Part shown: positions 1 through 12,464 of the stretch, in pieces
Numbering within the stretch: the first letter of the stretch is position 1
Layout of the letters: every line of letters begins with the position of its first letter
Assembly: GCF_040054535.1 (NCBI RefSeq)
Contig: NC_090795.1
Span: forward strand, 4,501,501-4,565,500
DNA: 64,000 nucleotides
Direction: 5' to 3'
DNA from: Antennarius striatus
Taxonomy: Eukaryota > Chordata > Actinopteri > Lophiiformes > Antennariidae
Program-made: the position numbers and the translations under genes
The notes under the pieces: model-generated
What the model saw: the letters and a program-made list of their open reading frames with translations, nothing else
Databases searched by the model: none
Told to the model about the DNA's origin: nothing

Positions 1-389
1 TTATCGTGTCGAATAAGGGGCTATTGATTGCTCGTAAATTGTGTGATTCAAGAGCCATCTTAGTTTTACTACGACTTGTCACTGTTTATGTCCAGCGTTA
101 GCCAGCCTTACTGCTGGTGAGGAAAACCAGGCAACAGTTGATGAGTTTAGATTAGTTAAGTATTAGATGGACACGGGTATAATTGTTTTTCATCTTAACC
201 GATCTTAATTTCATTTCAATGCATGTGTTTAATAAGGAGATAATCTGCAACAAGAAGTAATAATTCTAGTCAGTTTTTGAGACAGTATTTGTCTATCTGA
301 ATTGTCATCCCATCTTTCATCATTCTTAATGAAAACGTTTTTTTTTACCTGGTATATTATGAAAATATATATGTATGTTATATTGACAG
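1..389 (+). other. esco1 upstream intron or 5' flank
   Basis: AT-rich sequence with no open frame that I can support. It ends in TTGACAG at 383-389, a splice acceptor one base before the esco1 start codon, so most or all of this stretch is probably the end of an intron, with the 5' UTR exon(s) and promoter outside the window. The pyrimidine tract before the acceptor is poor, so a contiguous 5' UTR cannot be excluded. Confidence 0.5.
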
Positions 390-390
390 A

Positions 391-3300
391 ATGCCAGCCC
401 CAAAGACAGGTTCCTCTCCTCTTGAATCTCAGCCTAAAATGAAGACGTTGGATGAAGATGGGGAGGCTCTGTCATCCAGCACTGAATCTGCCACCAAGAA
501 AAGGTCTCTCTCAACAGAAAATACGGTAGAAATGGCAGCAGCTCCTCGGACCAAGAAAAAACTGTCGACTTCAGTGCAGAGTTCCCCGCCAAGGGATTTA
601 CTTTCTGTTCCACCCGTCAAAAAAGCCAAGCTCCTGAAAGCCACAAGTGCCTCCCATGGAGATGCTCCTTCACAGAAAACTAACTCCAAAGCTTCTCTGA
701 AACGAACAGCTTCTACAGAGTCAGAGGATGAGCTGAGTAGTGATGGTAGTAAGACTGACCCCTTCAGAGAGAGAAATGATGACAAGGCTCGCTGTGTCAA
801 AAAATATTCAAATCGAGTCAGAGCTAAGCGTAAGGCTGAAGAGTCATCTCTTGCAACACAGGAGACAAGCCAGTGGTCATCATCTGCGCCTGCAGACGCT
901 ATTCATGTGGACCATAATTATGGTAGATATTCAGATTCATCAAGCATTCAAAGCTTGGGTGATGCAGAGAGGGATGAGAACAGGCAATCTGTACAGCCTA
1001 TCACTGACCACGAGATAGAAGAAATTTCAGTTCATGCACAAAGAGACACAAAGGAATCGATCACAGAGAGTGGAACAGCTCATGTTGAATTTCAGTGTCT
1101 GGCTGAGGATGGTAAAAAGGAGGAACTAATAAATATAGAAAGCCAAAAGGTCACAGATAATGAAACACTAGTATCATGTAGAGAAACATTAGATTCTGTT
1201 ACTGCAACAGCTACAGGCTGTGTGATATCTGATGATGGGGAAAGTGAAAAGAATGACGTTGCTGTTTCCATCAAAAGCCACATGGATGTAGACAATTATG
1301 CTCCAGCTTCGCTGGTGGAAACCATCTATTCTTGTACAGAGGAGGCAAATCCAAGCTGTGAAGGTGAAGTACGAACAGATGTCAGCAGTGAAGTCATTGC
1401 AAACGAAAACACAGAGTCTGTTTCTGAAGAGGTAACGCTGCCTTTTAAATGTAAGAGTAAGGAAGGAGAGTTGCAGGGAGTGTTTGAAGCAGCCAGTATT
1501 CCTGCATGCCAGAGTGACCAGGTTAAAGAATTAATAAGCAAATCGAACGTGACACAAGAAGAGATACTAGTAGAAGGAAATAATGCAGAGAGTCAAACTG
1601 GGGAAAGTCTAACAACAGAGCCTGTTAGCAATCCAGAGAGTCAAACAGATCTTAGTTTCAAAAGTCAAGTCACTTTCAAAGAGGAATCAAATTCTGATCA
1701 CCAGCATGATCGAGTGAGCCCTGAAGTGCCAGATGAAATTACAGACTCGTACGCCGTTGTGAACAAAATAGTTAGGAATTCCGAAGACGAGCTTGAAGAA
1801 AGTGAAAGGAAAGGAGTTGAATTCTTGACAATTCCCACTGTTGCTGTTCCTGGGCTACAGCTGAGCCAAGAAGTGACGGACAAGACTACTGACAGCTGTA
1901 CTGAAATAACAAAAACAGACGGTGAACCAGTTAATGAGCAAAAGGATGGAAACTATCAAAATGAGGTGCTCTATGACTGTGTTACGCTCTCAGAGAGGCA
2001 GTCAGACACAAGCGTGCAGAGTAAAATAATGTCAGCACAGAGCCCAGATGACATACACAATCATGAGAACCTCAAGCCGAATGAATGCAAAACAGAAGTG
2101 AAAGTTAAAGACAGGATGAAATTTGAAAGTGCTGCATCAGGTTGTCAACTAAAAATGGATGTACAGGCTTCAACTTCAGACCAGGAGATCTCTAAACAAA
2201 TCACTACAATGGAAATACAAAGCCAACAGAGCCAGGATGTGACCGAATGTGCTCCAGACATACCTACCCAGTTTAATGAGAGTCATGTGGCTCACATAAT
2301 GGAAAGTGAAGAAAATGTGAACTCGGGTGAGTGCACCATCGAATCTGGGAGTCATATTCAGTTGGAAGTGGAGACGGTGGCGACACCAGAGGTTTCTGAT
2401 CCTGCTCCTATAATGGAAGAAGAAAGTGAGGACAGACAGGGGGTCAATGAAGACACCACAGACATATCTACTGAGGGTCATTGTGATACTACGATTGACA
2501 ATTCTGGAAAAATGGGAATGGAAGATGAGATCAATATCGAATGTACCAGTATGCCTGAGATACAGACTGCAATTGGGGTTTCTCAAGTATCATCAACCAA
2601 GGAGAGTGAAACCCCGGCAAATTTGACTGATGCAGTGCAGAAACATCCAGCTTCAAATCGTCAGAGCAGCCCAGATGAAGTGGACGTGCAAACTACAACA
2701 TCAGACGGAGTTTCTAACACAGAAACACAGATCCAGAAGAAGCAAGAAGTCACTGAAACTGCAACAGACATATCTGAAAAAGTTCAAGAAGACCTAAGGA
2801 TTCAAACTCCTGAGAATTCTGTAAATGAAAACATCACAGAATCCATCAGTGCAACCATGAGTCAAACAGAAATGGATGTGCAGGCGGCAGTAACAGATGA
2901 GATTTCTGAACCAACAATTACAGTAGATCCAGAAACCCACAGAGATAAGGACATCAATGAACACACTGCATCCATTGAAGGACAAAAATTTGTTACTAGC
3001 AATGATGAGAGTGAAGGAAACAAGCATAAGGTTCTGATGGAATGTGTAGAAATTAATGTGGATGCACCACCAGAAGAGATATGTCTTCCAGTGTCTGAAG
3101 TGGAAATATTAAGCAAGGAGAGCCTTGAGATCAGTGAATGCAACACCAAAGTTCAACAAGATCTTGTGACAGCAAGTTATCAGAGTAAGGAAGATGAAGA
3201 CGTGCTTACTGCTGAGTGTGTTGATGTTCCAGACACTCAAACATCTATGGAAACTACATCAAAACCAGAAATTTGTTATCCATCATCTCCAGTTGAAACA

Positions 3301-6300
3301 AACCAGGGGAGGCTAGAGATCAGTGAACCCAAAGCAGAAGTTCAAAAAGATGTGAATGCAAGTTTTGAGAGTAAGGAACATAAAGATGAGGATAGTGCTG
3401 CATGTTTTGATGTTCCAGAGGCTCAAATAAGAATGGAAACTACATCAAAACCAGAGATTTATAATCCACCACCTCCAGTTGAACTGCAGAGACAAGGGAG
3501 TCCGGAGATCAGCGAACCCAACACAGAAGTTCAAAAGAATGTGGTAGCAAGTTTTGAGAGTCAGGAAAATGAAGACAAAGTTACTGCTGAATGTGTTGAT
3601 GTTCCAGAGACGCACACATCTATGGAAACTACACCAAAACCAGAGGAGATTTGTAATCCACCACCTCCAGTTGAAACAAACCAAGGGAGGTCTAAGACGA
3701 GTGAATACAACATAGAAGTTCAAAAATATGTGACCGCAAGTTGTGAGCATAACAAAGAGGTTGACAAAGTTACTGCTGAGTATGTGGATATTCCAGAGAC
3801 TGAAGTACCAATGGAAACTACAGCAAGACCAGAGATTTGTAGTCCACCACATCCAGTAGAACTGCAAGGACAGGAGAGGCTAGAGATCAGTGAATTCAAC
3901 ATTGAAGCTCAAAAAGAAGAGAGAGTAAGTTGTGAGAGCAAAATGGATGATGTCACGTTCACTGCGGAATATGTTGATGTTCCAGAAACTCAATTAAGTA
4001 TGGAAATTACAGAAAAATCAGAGGATTCGTGTAATCCACCACCTCCAGTTGAAACAAACCAGGGGAGGCTTGTGATCAGTGAACTCAATGTAGAAGTTCA
4101 AAAAGATGTGACTGTGACTGCAAGTTGTGAGCTTAAGGAAGAGGTAGACAAAGTTAATGATGAATACGCCAGTGTTCCACAGACTCAGACAGTTATGGAA
4201 ACTACAACAGAAACAGAAATTTATAATCCATCATCTCCAGTTGACATCCACAGACAGTGCACTTTGGAGGTCAGTGAACACAACATAGAAGTTCCAAAAG
4301 ATGTGATGGAAAATAAGGAAGGTGAACAAAAGATTACTGCAGAATGCATCAAAGTTCTAGAGACTCAAATACATATGGAAACAACAAAACCAAAGGAGGT
4401 TTGTAGCACAGCACATATAGTGAAAAAAGAAGAAAAGCAGAATATAGAGATCGATGAACCCAGGATGGCCTTATCAGATGAAATTCTTCTTATGACTAAT
4501 TCTGAAAGTAAGTTTAATGAGAGGAAGGAGACAGAGCCTAGTGCCGAACAGGGTCAAGCAGATAGGGAGATGATAAGTGAACCAATAGAACAGTCGGATT
4601 CTGTTTTGGAAGAGGAACCCGTGAAGATAGCCTGTGATGAAGTCAAAGAAGAGCCTGTAATCACGCCTTCCATTACGGATGAGGAAATGGTCAGTAGAAC
4701 TGGAGTACATGAAGAGGAGACGGGGAGCAATGAAGTAATTGTTTTTGTTTGCGACCAATCGCATGACACCGATTATATCATTGAGGCATCGGAAGAGCAG
4801 ATTAAGACGACTGATCAGTCAGAGGTTGACGTTCATGAAAACCAAATTGTGTATGAGCCCATTAGCAGTCCAGAGAACAACGATGACAGAGAGATTCCTG
4901 CAGCACCAGAGAACCACGGAGGTGTAACTCTACTGGACATGCACAACATAGAGACGCAGCAGAGGGGAGGAGATCCATGCACCAATGAAGAAGAAGACAC
5001 TTCTACTCAACATGTGGAAAATGAGACTGTTGAGCATCACGTTTGTGTCTCAGACAGCCAAGCGGTTGAGATGGAAGTACAATCCACAAATGTGCTGGAG
5101 AGTTGTGTCTCTACACAGTCGGATCAGTGTGACATGACGGTGGATGTGAAGCAGTTTGCAGGGATCAGTGATGGGCTCGGCCTGCCAGATGGTCTCCCAC
5201 AAGTAGCAACTGAAAAAAGTGAAAGTAATGGCTATCCAGACTGCATCTACGCAACAGAGTTTTCTGAACAGTTACAGGAGGACAGTGGAAATCAAGAGGT
5301 CCCAAACGTTACCGTGACAACAATTCCGAACTCTTCTACTTACGCAATACCAGACGGAACAGCTGAGTCATTCGTGATTCTGGAGCCAGTCCCTCGGAGT
5401 GAAATTGACTTGGATATTGTCACTCAAGCAGCCGCCGAATCAGGTTTGTCAGTCTCACTTTCAGAGCAGCTGGATCCAGAAGATGCATTGGTAGATGAGA
5501 AGGAACAGGTTATAAATGGTTCCCAACAGCCAGTCTTTCTTGAGGCGGGAGTGCAGCAACGTCAAACTAGTGAGGTGAAGGATACCACAGCCAACAGTTC
5601 AAGTGCTGCGTTAGATCAGGAGTCCGAGCTTGTGACAAACATTTCAACTGGAGAAAGTATGGAAGTTGTTCAAGATTATGACCAGTGCCAGCAACCACTA
5701 ACTGAATTGGAAGTTAATACCTCCAAAACTGAAATGCCCAACTCTCATCCTATAAATGAAGACTGTAACTCATTGTTAACAGAAAATGTTGAGGTGAAGT
5801 TGGACATACAAGAAGTGCAGATTCTGGAGGACATAGAGTTAGGTCGTGAGATCGTAGTGGAGGAAGAAGTACAGAATGACAATGATTGTGACATCATCAC
5901 CGAAAAGCCTCAGGAGACATCTGAGGCAGTCTCTACCAAAACATCCGAGGTGAAGGTTAATGAGAAAAATAAAGCTGATACTTGTGGGACAAACTTGAAA
6001 CAAAACAGCACAGCTGAAAAGACTTTGGATGATAAAAAGGGACAGGAACCAGAAAAACCCAAGAAGCAAGAGATGAATACACAAGCCAGAACAAAAGCCC
6101 GGCTGGCAGCTCTGGCTGAGCAAAAGGCTGCGGCGGCTAAGAGATCGGCAAACAGACAGCAGCTGAACCTGTTAGCCTTGTGTCATGAAATCGCGGAGGA
6201 CATTGCGACTGACAGCATGCTGTTGAAGAAGATTAAGGAGGAAAAACAAGTGGTAGCCGCAGCAGCAGCAGCAAAAGCAGCAGGAGAGGCTGTATCCAAG

Positions 6301-9300
6301 AAGGAAGCCGTCAAGAAGGAAAGTTCACCTGTTAAAATGAAGGATTCAGACACTGAAAAAACTGGGACTCCTTCAGGAGCAGAAGGGGGTTCTGTTGCGT
6401 TGACTCCCGCTGAAGACGAACCTACAGTCCAGCCCTCAACAGCTGATTCTGCAGAAGCTAAGCCTGCTGGAGAGCCTCAGAAGAGGCGATTCTTCATCAC
6501 ACAAGTTTCGGTGCCACTGAAAGCCCACGAGAAAAAGAAGTTAACGAGATATCAAAGACTAAGACAGGTTGAACTGCAAAGAGAGAAAATGTCTTGGGCG
6601 CGTGTAAAGAAACTTAAATCTGACCAAGCAAATCAAATGTTTTCAGATATTGATTGGCAGGCACCCATGTCTGCTTTTTCTAAATTTTCAGTAATCCCAT
6701 CGGTTCCACCTGCACCCAGTTCATCTAAACCCCCCCTTCCTGTTTCCGAGTCGGTCAGCAAGCCTGCGACACAGAACACAGATGCTGTAAAGAACGATAC
6801 AGAAGTTGTAAAGAATGACGCCATCAAGGCTGAACCAAGTAAAAATGAATCCACGAAAGTGGAAAGCTCCACATCTGGTGCCGCTAAACCTGAACCTGCC
6901 AAAACTGAAGCTCCTAAAACCGACCCCCCTCAAGCAGAAGTTCGTAAATCGGCGAGGCTAAGTAAGGCTCAGCCTCCTAAAGCAAATCCTTCTGCAGGGC
7001 CGACCCCAAAAGCCACCAGATCGGCAGGCAAGAGGACCCTCCCAGCCAACCCCCCTCCCATGCCAAATGGACTTAATGCTCAAAAGCCAAAGCCTGTTGA
7101 GTACATTCCATACAAACCCAGGCCCAAGTATTCATTTGATGATTTTGAGCTAGATGATGACCCGTTACCAGTGGCAACAGCAAAGCCCAGCCCTCAATCA
7201 AGGCCCATGCCTCCGGCAAGACCCAAGGTTCATCCAAACCTTGCAACGCAGCTGAAGCCCCCAGTTCAGTCAAAACCCCTGGCTCCATCACAGCCATCCA
7301 ACCAGGCTAGACCCAGAGCCCAGACCATACCTGCTGCACGGATCTTAGGTCAGTTAAAGTCTCTGGTTGCAGCAACACCTCAGTCAAAGACTACAGCTGC
7401 TGCCACTGTCTCTTCAAAAGTTGTTCCTCCACCTGAAGTTCAGTCAAAGTCTCTTATTGTGACATCGCTTTCGCCAAAAGCCATTTCAGCTCCAAGTCAG
7501 GCCAAGCCTGTGGCTTCACCCTCACCGCCGTTGAAACCCACCAGCAGTGGAGTCACGGCTCAGATCAAGCAGTCTTCAACGGTGGTTCAACCTGCTGATC
7601 CAACCGCATCTCCTGCTCCCGTGACCTCAGCATCTCAGAAAAATCCAAGTCCACCCTCAGCACAGGAGAGCAAATGCAAGGTAACTAGACGATAAATGGT
7701 CCCATCATACATACCACAAGCAGCAGGCTGGGGTAAAAATGGTGATAATCTTTTCTTTTTCTTACGTAGGATACAGCTGAACCCGTTACATCAGCGCCCA
7801 CCTCTTCTCTTCCTGCTGACGACAGTTTGGACGGGTCTAGTAAAGCTCAGCACTGTGAAGAAAAGCCTGAAGGTGTGTTTTTCTTTCCCTTTGATTTATT
7901 TCAAATAAAGGATCGATAAAATATTTCAAATCTAAAGGATGGATTCTAGATGTGGAGTACTTTAGTGATTCATCCTAGGATTATGTGTTGTGGCAAAAGT
8001 GCTGCTTTATCTATTTTGTTATATAAATTCTGATGTTGCGAAGAAGACTGATGAATTGATGTTTTGTCAAAGTTCTCGATTTTAGCATGACAACATAAAG
8101 CTGAAAAAGTAGTTCTTCAAGAAAATGACTTTTCTTACAGTCACTGACGTTGAGTCACCTCCGGAGGATAAAACGGAAACAGGCAAGACATCAGAGATGT
8201 TGGAAAAACCTCATGAAGAGTAAGGAGTCTTGTCAAAATCTGAAATGTTTTCATTTGCAGTTTTAGAAACCTTCAGAAATGTGATGAGTTTTTGTGTCAC
8301 TGCAGAGTAAAGAAGCCACAACAAGGGGAGACTCCTCTATCTGACGCTTGTCTGCAAAAAGAGATCAAGAAATTAAAGGAGGCTGATAAAGATGGCACCC
8401 AAACCATTATAGTGAGTGAACACCTCGGTCCACCTTTACAAATTTCAGTGTCTTCAGACTACATGTTTTTATTAAGGATAATAAAGTAAGTTTTGACCCT
8501 TTTAGCTGTTCCACATCCTTAAGGATCATTCTGGAAGACATTTTTGTTCATGTCTTTACGATGCGTTCAGATGTCAGGAATTAATCTATGTTCATCTTGT
8601 AGGATGCGGGACAGAAGCATTTTGGAGCAGTGGCCTGCAGTGTTTGTGGTATGCTCTACTCAGCAGCCAATCCTGAAGACGAATCTCAACATTTACTCTT
8701 CCACAATCAATTCATCAGCGCTGTCAAATATGTGGTGAGAGAAAATATCCATTTTTCATTGTGCACAGTCTCTCAGAATCAACTCCCTGGGGCAGGACTC
8801 AGATGCATTTAAGTGTTTCTGAAAATCGATTGACCATTCACAGTTGTTCAATAGTTTATTTTTTTAAACATTGGTGTGAATGCTTCCTCAGTATTTATAT
8901 GCATTTATATCCTCAAATAAATGCACCATTTTCTCCCTCCATCTCTTCTTAGGGATGGAAAAAAGAGAGGATTCTGGGAGAGTATCCTGATGGCAAGATC
9001 ATTCTCGTCCTGCCAGATGATCCCAAATATGCTCTGAAGAAGGTACATATTCTGAATGTGTGTAACACGACGATGAAAAATGTTTGGGATAAAATAAAAA
9101 ATGAATTGTTGATTACGATTTGTAAATTTATGAATGGAAGACAAACAAAAACAAAAAGACAGAAAACATGATGGAAGAATGAAGTTGAAAAAAATCTATA
9201 ATCTAGTGATCAGATGATGGTATTCAAAGGGTAAACTGGCAGAAAGAAGAATTGTTAAAATGTCTGAAAAAAACTTTCATTTAATTTCAATTTTATCCTA

Positions 9301-10057
9301 AGAAAAACCAGCGCATTATGCTTTCTGAATCATCGTCGTTGTGTTTCTCAGGTGGAGGAGATCAGAGAGGTGGTGGACAATGACCTTGGCTTCCAGCAGG
9401 TGGAGACCAAGTGTCCATCTAAGATCAAAACCTTCCTCTTTATCTCCAACGACAAGAAAGTGGGTGGATGCCTTATAGCAGAGCACATACAAGAGGTAAG
9501 ACGCGACATCCTCAAACGAGCCAGGAAATGTCTTCAATCACATTTGACTGGTTAGAAATCAAATATAAACCCTAACCTGTGTTAGTATACTGACTTCTGT
9601 GACCTCTTTCAGGGGTTCAGGGTGATTGAGGAACCGATACCGGAGGGCTCAGAGAAAGAGAAGGTGATGTTCGAACGTCAGAGAGCTTGGTGCTGCTCCA
9701 CAATGCCAGAACCAGCCATCTGTGGCATCAGCCGCATCTGGGTAGTCAGCATGATGAGACGTCAGGGCATCGCCTCACGCATGCTGGAGTGCCTCAGGTC
9801 AGTGTGCATTCAAAGCACCAACATTCGATGTTATAGCACCGTAAAACAAATCAAGCATAACCCAATTTCTCTTTATTTTGTTGCACAGGAACAACTTCAT
9901 CTACGGATCGTACCTGAGCAAAGATGAGATTGCTTTCTCCGACCCCACTCCCGATGGAAAACTCTTTGCCACACATTATTTCGGCACCTCTCAGTTCTTG
10001 GTTTATAACTTTGTCAGTGGAACCCGTTCGCCTCCACCCAAAGCCGAGGGAGTATGA
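391..10057 (+). CDS. esco1: N-acetyltransferase ESCO1 (cohesin SMC3 acetyltransferase), greatly enlarged
   Basis: ESCO1 acetylates SMC3 on chromatin to stabilise cohesin. Coding exons are 391-7680, 7770-7872, 8141-8219, 8306-8411, 8603-8734, 8953-9042, 9352-9495, 9613-9797 and 9889-10057. All have GT-AG borders and consistent phase, giving 2765 aa. The C-terminal exons carry the C2H2 zinc finger (CSVCGMLY followed by QHLLFH), the stretch [13 protein letters not shown], and the acetyltransferase core with the acetyl-CoA motif RRQGIASRM and [20 protein letters not shown], close to human ESCO1 as I remember it. The first exon encodes 2430 mostly acidic, Ser/Thr/Glu-rich, apparently disordered residues. 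Near its end [15 protein letters not shown] resembles human LQLCEEIAGEIESD, linking this exon to ESCO1 rather than to a separate gene. Human ESCO1 is about 840 aa. The ATG lies one base after a splice acceptor. If the first intron is retained, the frame ends at 7695. ESCO2 is less likely because of the first-exon match. Confidence 0.93.
3040..4440 (+). repeat. Tandem 62-64-codon repeats in esco1, with a 378-bp higher-order unit
   Basis: At least seven diverged units with the pattern [45 protein letters not shown]. The PVE valine codon starts at 3100, 3292, 3478, 3670, 3856, 4048 and 4240, giving steps of 192, 186, 192, 186, 192 and 192 bp. Units continuing PVETNQGR (3292, 3670, 4048) alternate with PVELQ(R/G)Q (3478, 3856). 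The array therefore looks built from two-unit blocks of exactly 378 bp (126 codons). All steps are multiples of three and the frame stays open. The edges are approximate because outer units fade into flanking sequence. No known domain was recognised. Confidence 0.9.
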
Positions 10058-11300
10058 CAGTCTTCGAGAAAGAACTGTGAATTTAACAAAGATGCTCATT
10101 GACCAACTGTATCTGGCACTAAATCTATTTGCATAATATTAATAAAAACAAATCCTAAGAGAGGATAAATATTGGTTTTAAATCTCAGGATCACAGCAAG
10201 GTGTTGTTGAACGATGTTATTAATTCACCCTTTAATTCCTCCCTTATTTTGAAAAAAGTACTTTATACTTTTACTTTATATATTATCTTAAACAACTGGT
10301 TTTAGTTTAGTATAGAGTTTACACGCATGACCTGACAGCAATAGAAAAAACATTTCACTGTTTTTCTTGAGAAACTTTAGAATGACAAATGACATAAAAT
10401 AAGAGGATTTTGTTGTTGCTCTGTTTGTTGACTTACATGACGTAGCAAACTGTGTACATTTGTTTTTTTCATGTTCGTCTATTGACACCATTGTGTCCTT
10501 TCTCCTATCTGGAGGTTCAGGGCAACGTGTTGCCCGATCAGTCCTCTTGGTTTCACACTCATTTTTTTGTAGAAACATTTTGAAATCATGTAAACCAGCT
10601 TATTTAAACAACGGGACACATTTCAAACATCTTCTTGAAGAGACGTGGGTTAGAACTGTAGCTTGGGCATTAAGTGTGCGCTCTAATTTTCTGAGATCAC
10701 CTTGCCTGAAATGTTTAGTTTTCCAAGCTGAGCCATATACTGTACACAATTTAGCAGGGCATTGTAGCCACACCTGTATTAACTAATGTATTTTTACTCC
10801 AAGGCTGTCTACTGCTTTTTTTGTGCCTGAATGAATTATGTGTGACTTGAAATGTTAGTTTAATTTTTGTTGATTATTCTTGTCCATTGATTATGGCTTT
10901 TTATTGAGTTAGTGTAGACTACCATCTTCTATTCCTTAGTATCAACAAATTTAAATGTATATGAAATTATCATGTAGATTTATGCATATTATAACACTGT
11001 ATTGTAGAAGATGAGCAAAGCCTTAAGGCGCTGGTGTCAGATGGAATGTGGCTGACGGTAGATTCCACCCAGGTTCAGCCTTGATGATTACAAACGGGAA
11101 TATCTGCTCAGTGATCAACGTTGAGGGTTCAGCTCTGGACCCAGATTTACACTCTCATTGTTATCCATCCCGCTTTTTCTTGTTCCTTCATGTTAAACAC
11201 TTACTTTTAAAAAGATGTTTCGTGTAAGAAAAGAACTTTGATTTATACAAAGCTGTAATGTAAATATTTATTTAAATAATAAACAGTTTCAAACAGCCTT
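10058..11300 (+). other. esco1: esco1 3' UTR
   Basis: AT-rich, no supported frame. A proximal AATAAA lies at 10141-10146 and a distal one at 11278-11283, suggesting a short (about 100 nt) and a long (about 1.25 kb) 3' UTR by alternative polyadenylation. That is inference from the signals alone. An octamer-like ATTTGCAT sits at about 10127 but is not interpreted. Confidence 0.6.
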
Positions 11301-11829
11301 TCTGCTGTTATCCTTTGATTGATCGTCATTGCCATCTAGTGGACATTATTGTGAACTTTTATTGTTGATATTTATAATCAGAATATTTTGCAGTAATATT
11401 CTTAATCAAATACTTTTCCACATGTCGATACATGTCGAATGTGGGAGTTGTGAAGAAGTTTTCCCTTTATGGTCACAGATGTACACACTCCCCTCTGGTA
11501 CATTCCCCGACACTCCTGTCACAACACAGTCTTAGCTCGATGGTAACTTCTGAGAAAGAAAACAACCTTAGAACAACACGGATACTTCCTCAGGCAGAGT
11601 GAGAAAACAAGAGGCCTCAGTGATCTGATGCTAATCAGCTGGAGAAAACAACCGAGCTGAGCTTCCTAAGGTATCTTTAATGCAACAGTCACCTTGGCCC
11701 TCGGACTTCTACTGACAAGAGTCCTCTGATTTTCTCTGTAAAATGAACCCAATCCAGGATCCGTGTGGATGATTCAGACTGAATTTAATCTAAAAATATG
11801 AAGAGAGAACCAGCATTTGTAAATACATC
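11301..11829. other. esco1-rp1 convergent intergenic spacer
   Basis: About 0.5 kb between the distal esco1 poly(A) signal and the first rp1 poly(A) signal on the other strand. No gene, RNA or clear repeat seen. Transcription from both sides should end here. Confidence 0.55.
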
Positions 11830-12464
11830 TTTATTTATTACAGATCCATTTAGAGACAAAAGTGTTTCAGCTGCCACATTGAGAACCATTTATCCTAATT
11901 ACATATAAAGATCAGGTCATTATAAATATGTATTGACCTCTGAAAATCAATATTTTATTTACACTTGAGACAAAAAATATACAAAACAATAAATCCAGCA
12001 CCATACGACATTTACTGTTAATTTCTACTATCTCCATTCAACCTTATATTCTAACTACAATAAACGGCACGATTTTGACCTGAACTCTCGCTCACACCTG
12101 AGCGCTGACTACAAACTGACCTGCTCGCTCAGTGCAGTAGGTATTGTCCTGACATCTGTTGGGATTTGATTGGTTTTAAGAGTTTTAAAACAGGATTAGA
12201 GTAATGCTCTGGGTCTTCACAGGCGATCTATAAGTAGAAACAAGCTGCTCCGAAGGAAAACACAGCCAAGATGTTGCGCTCACCTGTTTCACGGTAAACA
12301 AGGAGCATGAACTACACACTTGGCAGTTAGTTCAAATGACGTGATAGTGTATGATAGAGCTATGGCAAAGTCAAAATTTAGGCACCATAGACAATGTAGC
12401 CCAACAATTTGCAGTTACTTTGACTAAAAAAAATGCCCTTAGTGCTTGCTTTTTCTGATCGCCC
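11830..12464 (-). other. rp1: rp1 3' UTR
   Basis: Follows the rp1 stop on the minus strand. Two overlapping minus-strand AATAAA signals at 11834-11839 and 11830-11835 mark the probable end. No other coding frame is supported. Confidence 0.6.

Noticed and set aside
429-800. Minus-strand open frame of 123 codons opposite the first esco1 exon
   Set aside because: Shadow of the long esco1 exon; Ser/Leu-rich, no domain, no splice or promoter context. The same applies to other antisense frames within 391-7680 and 12465-18632.
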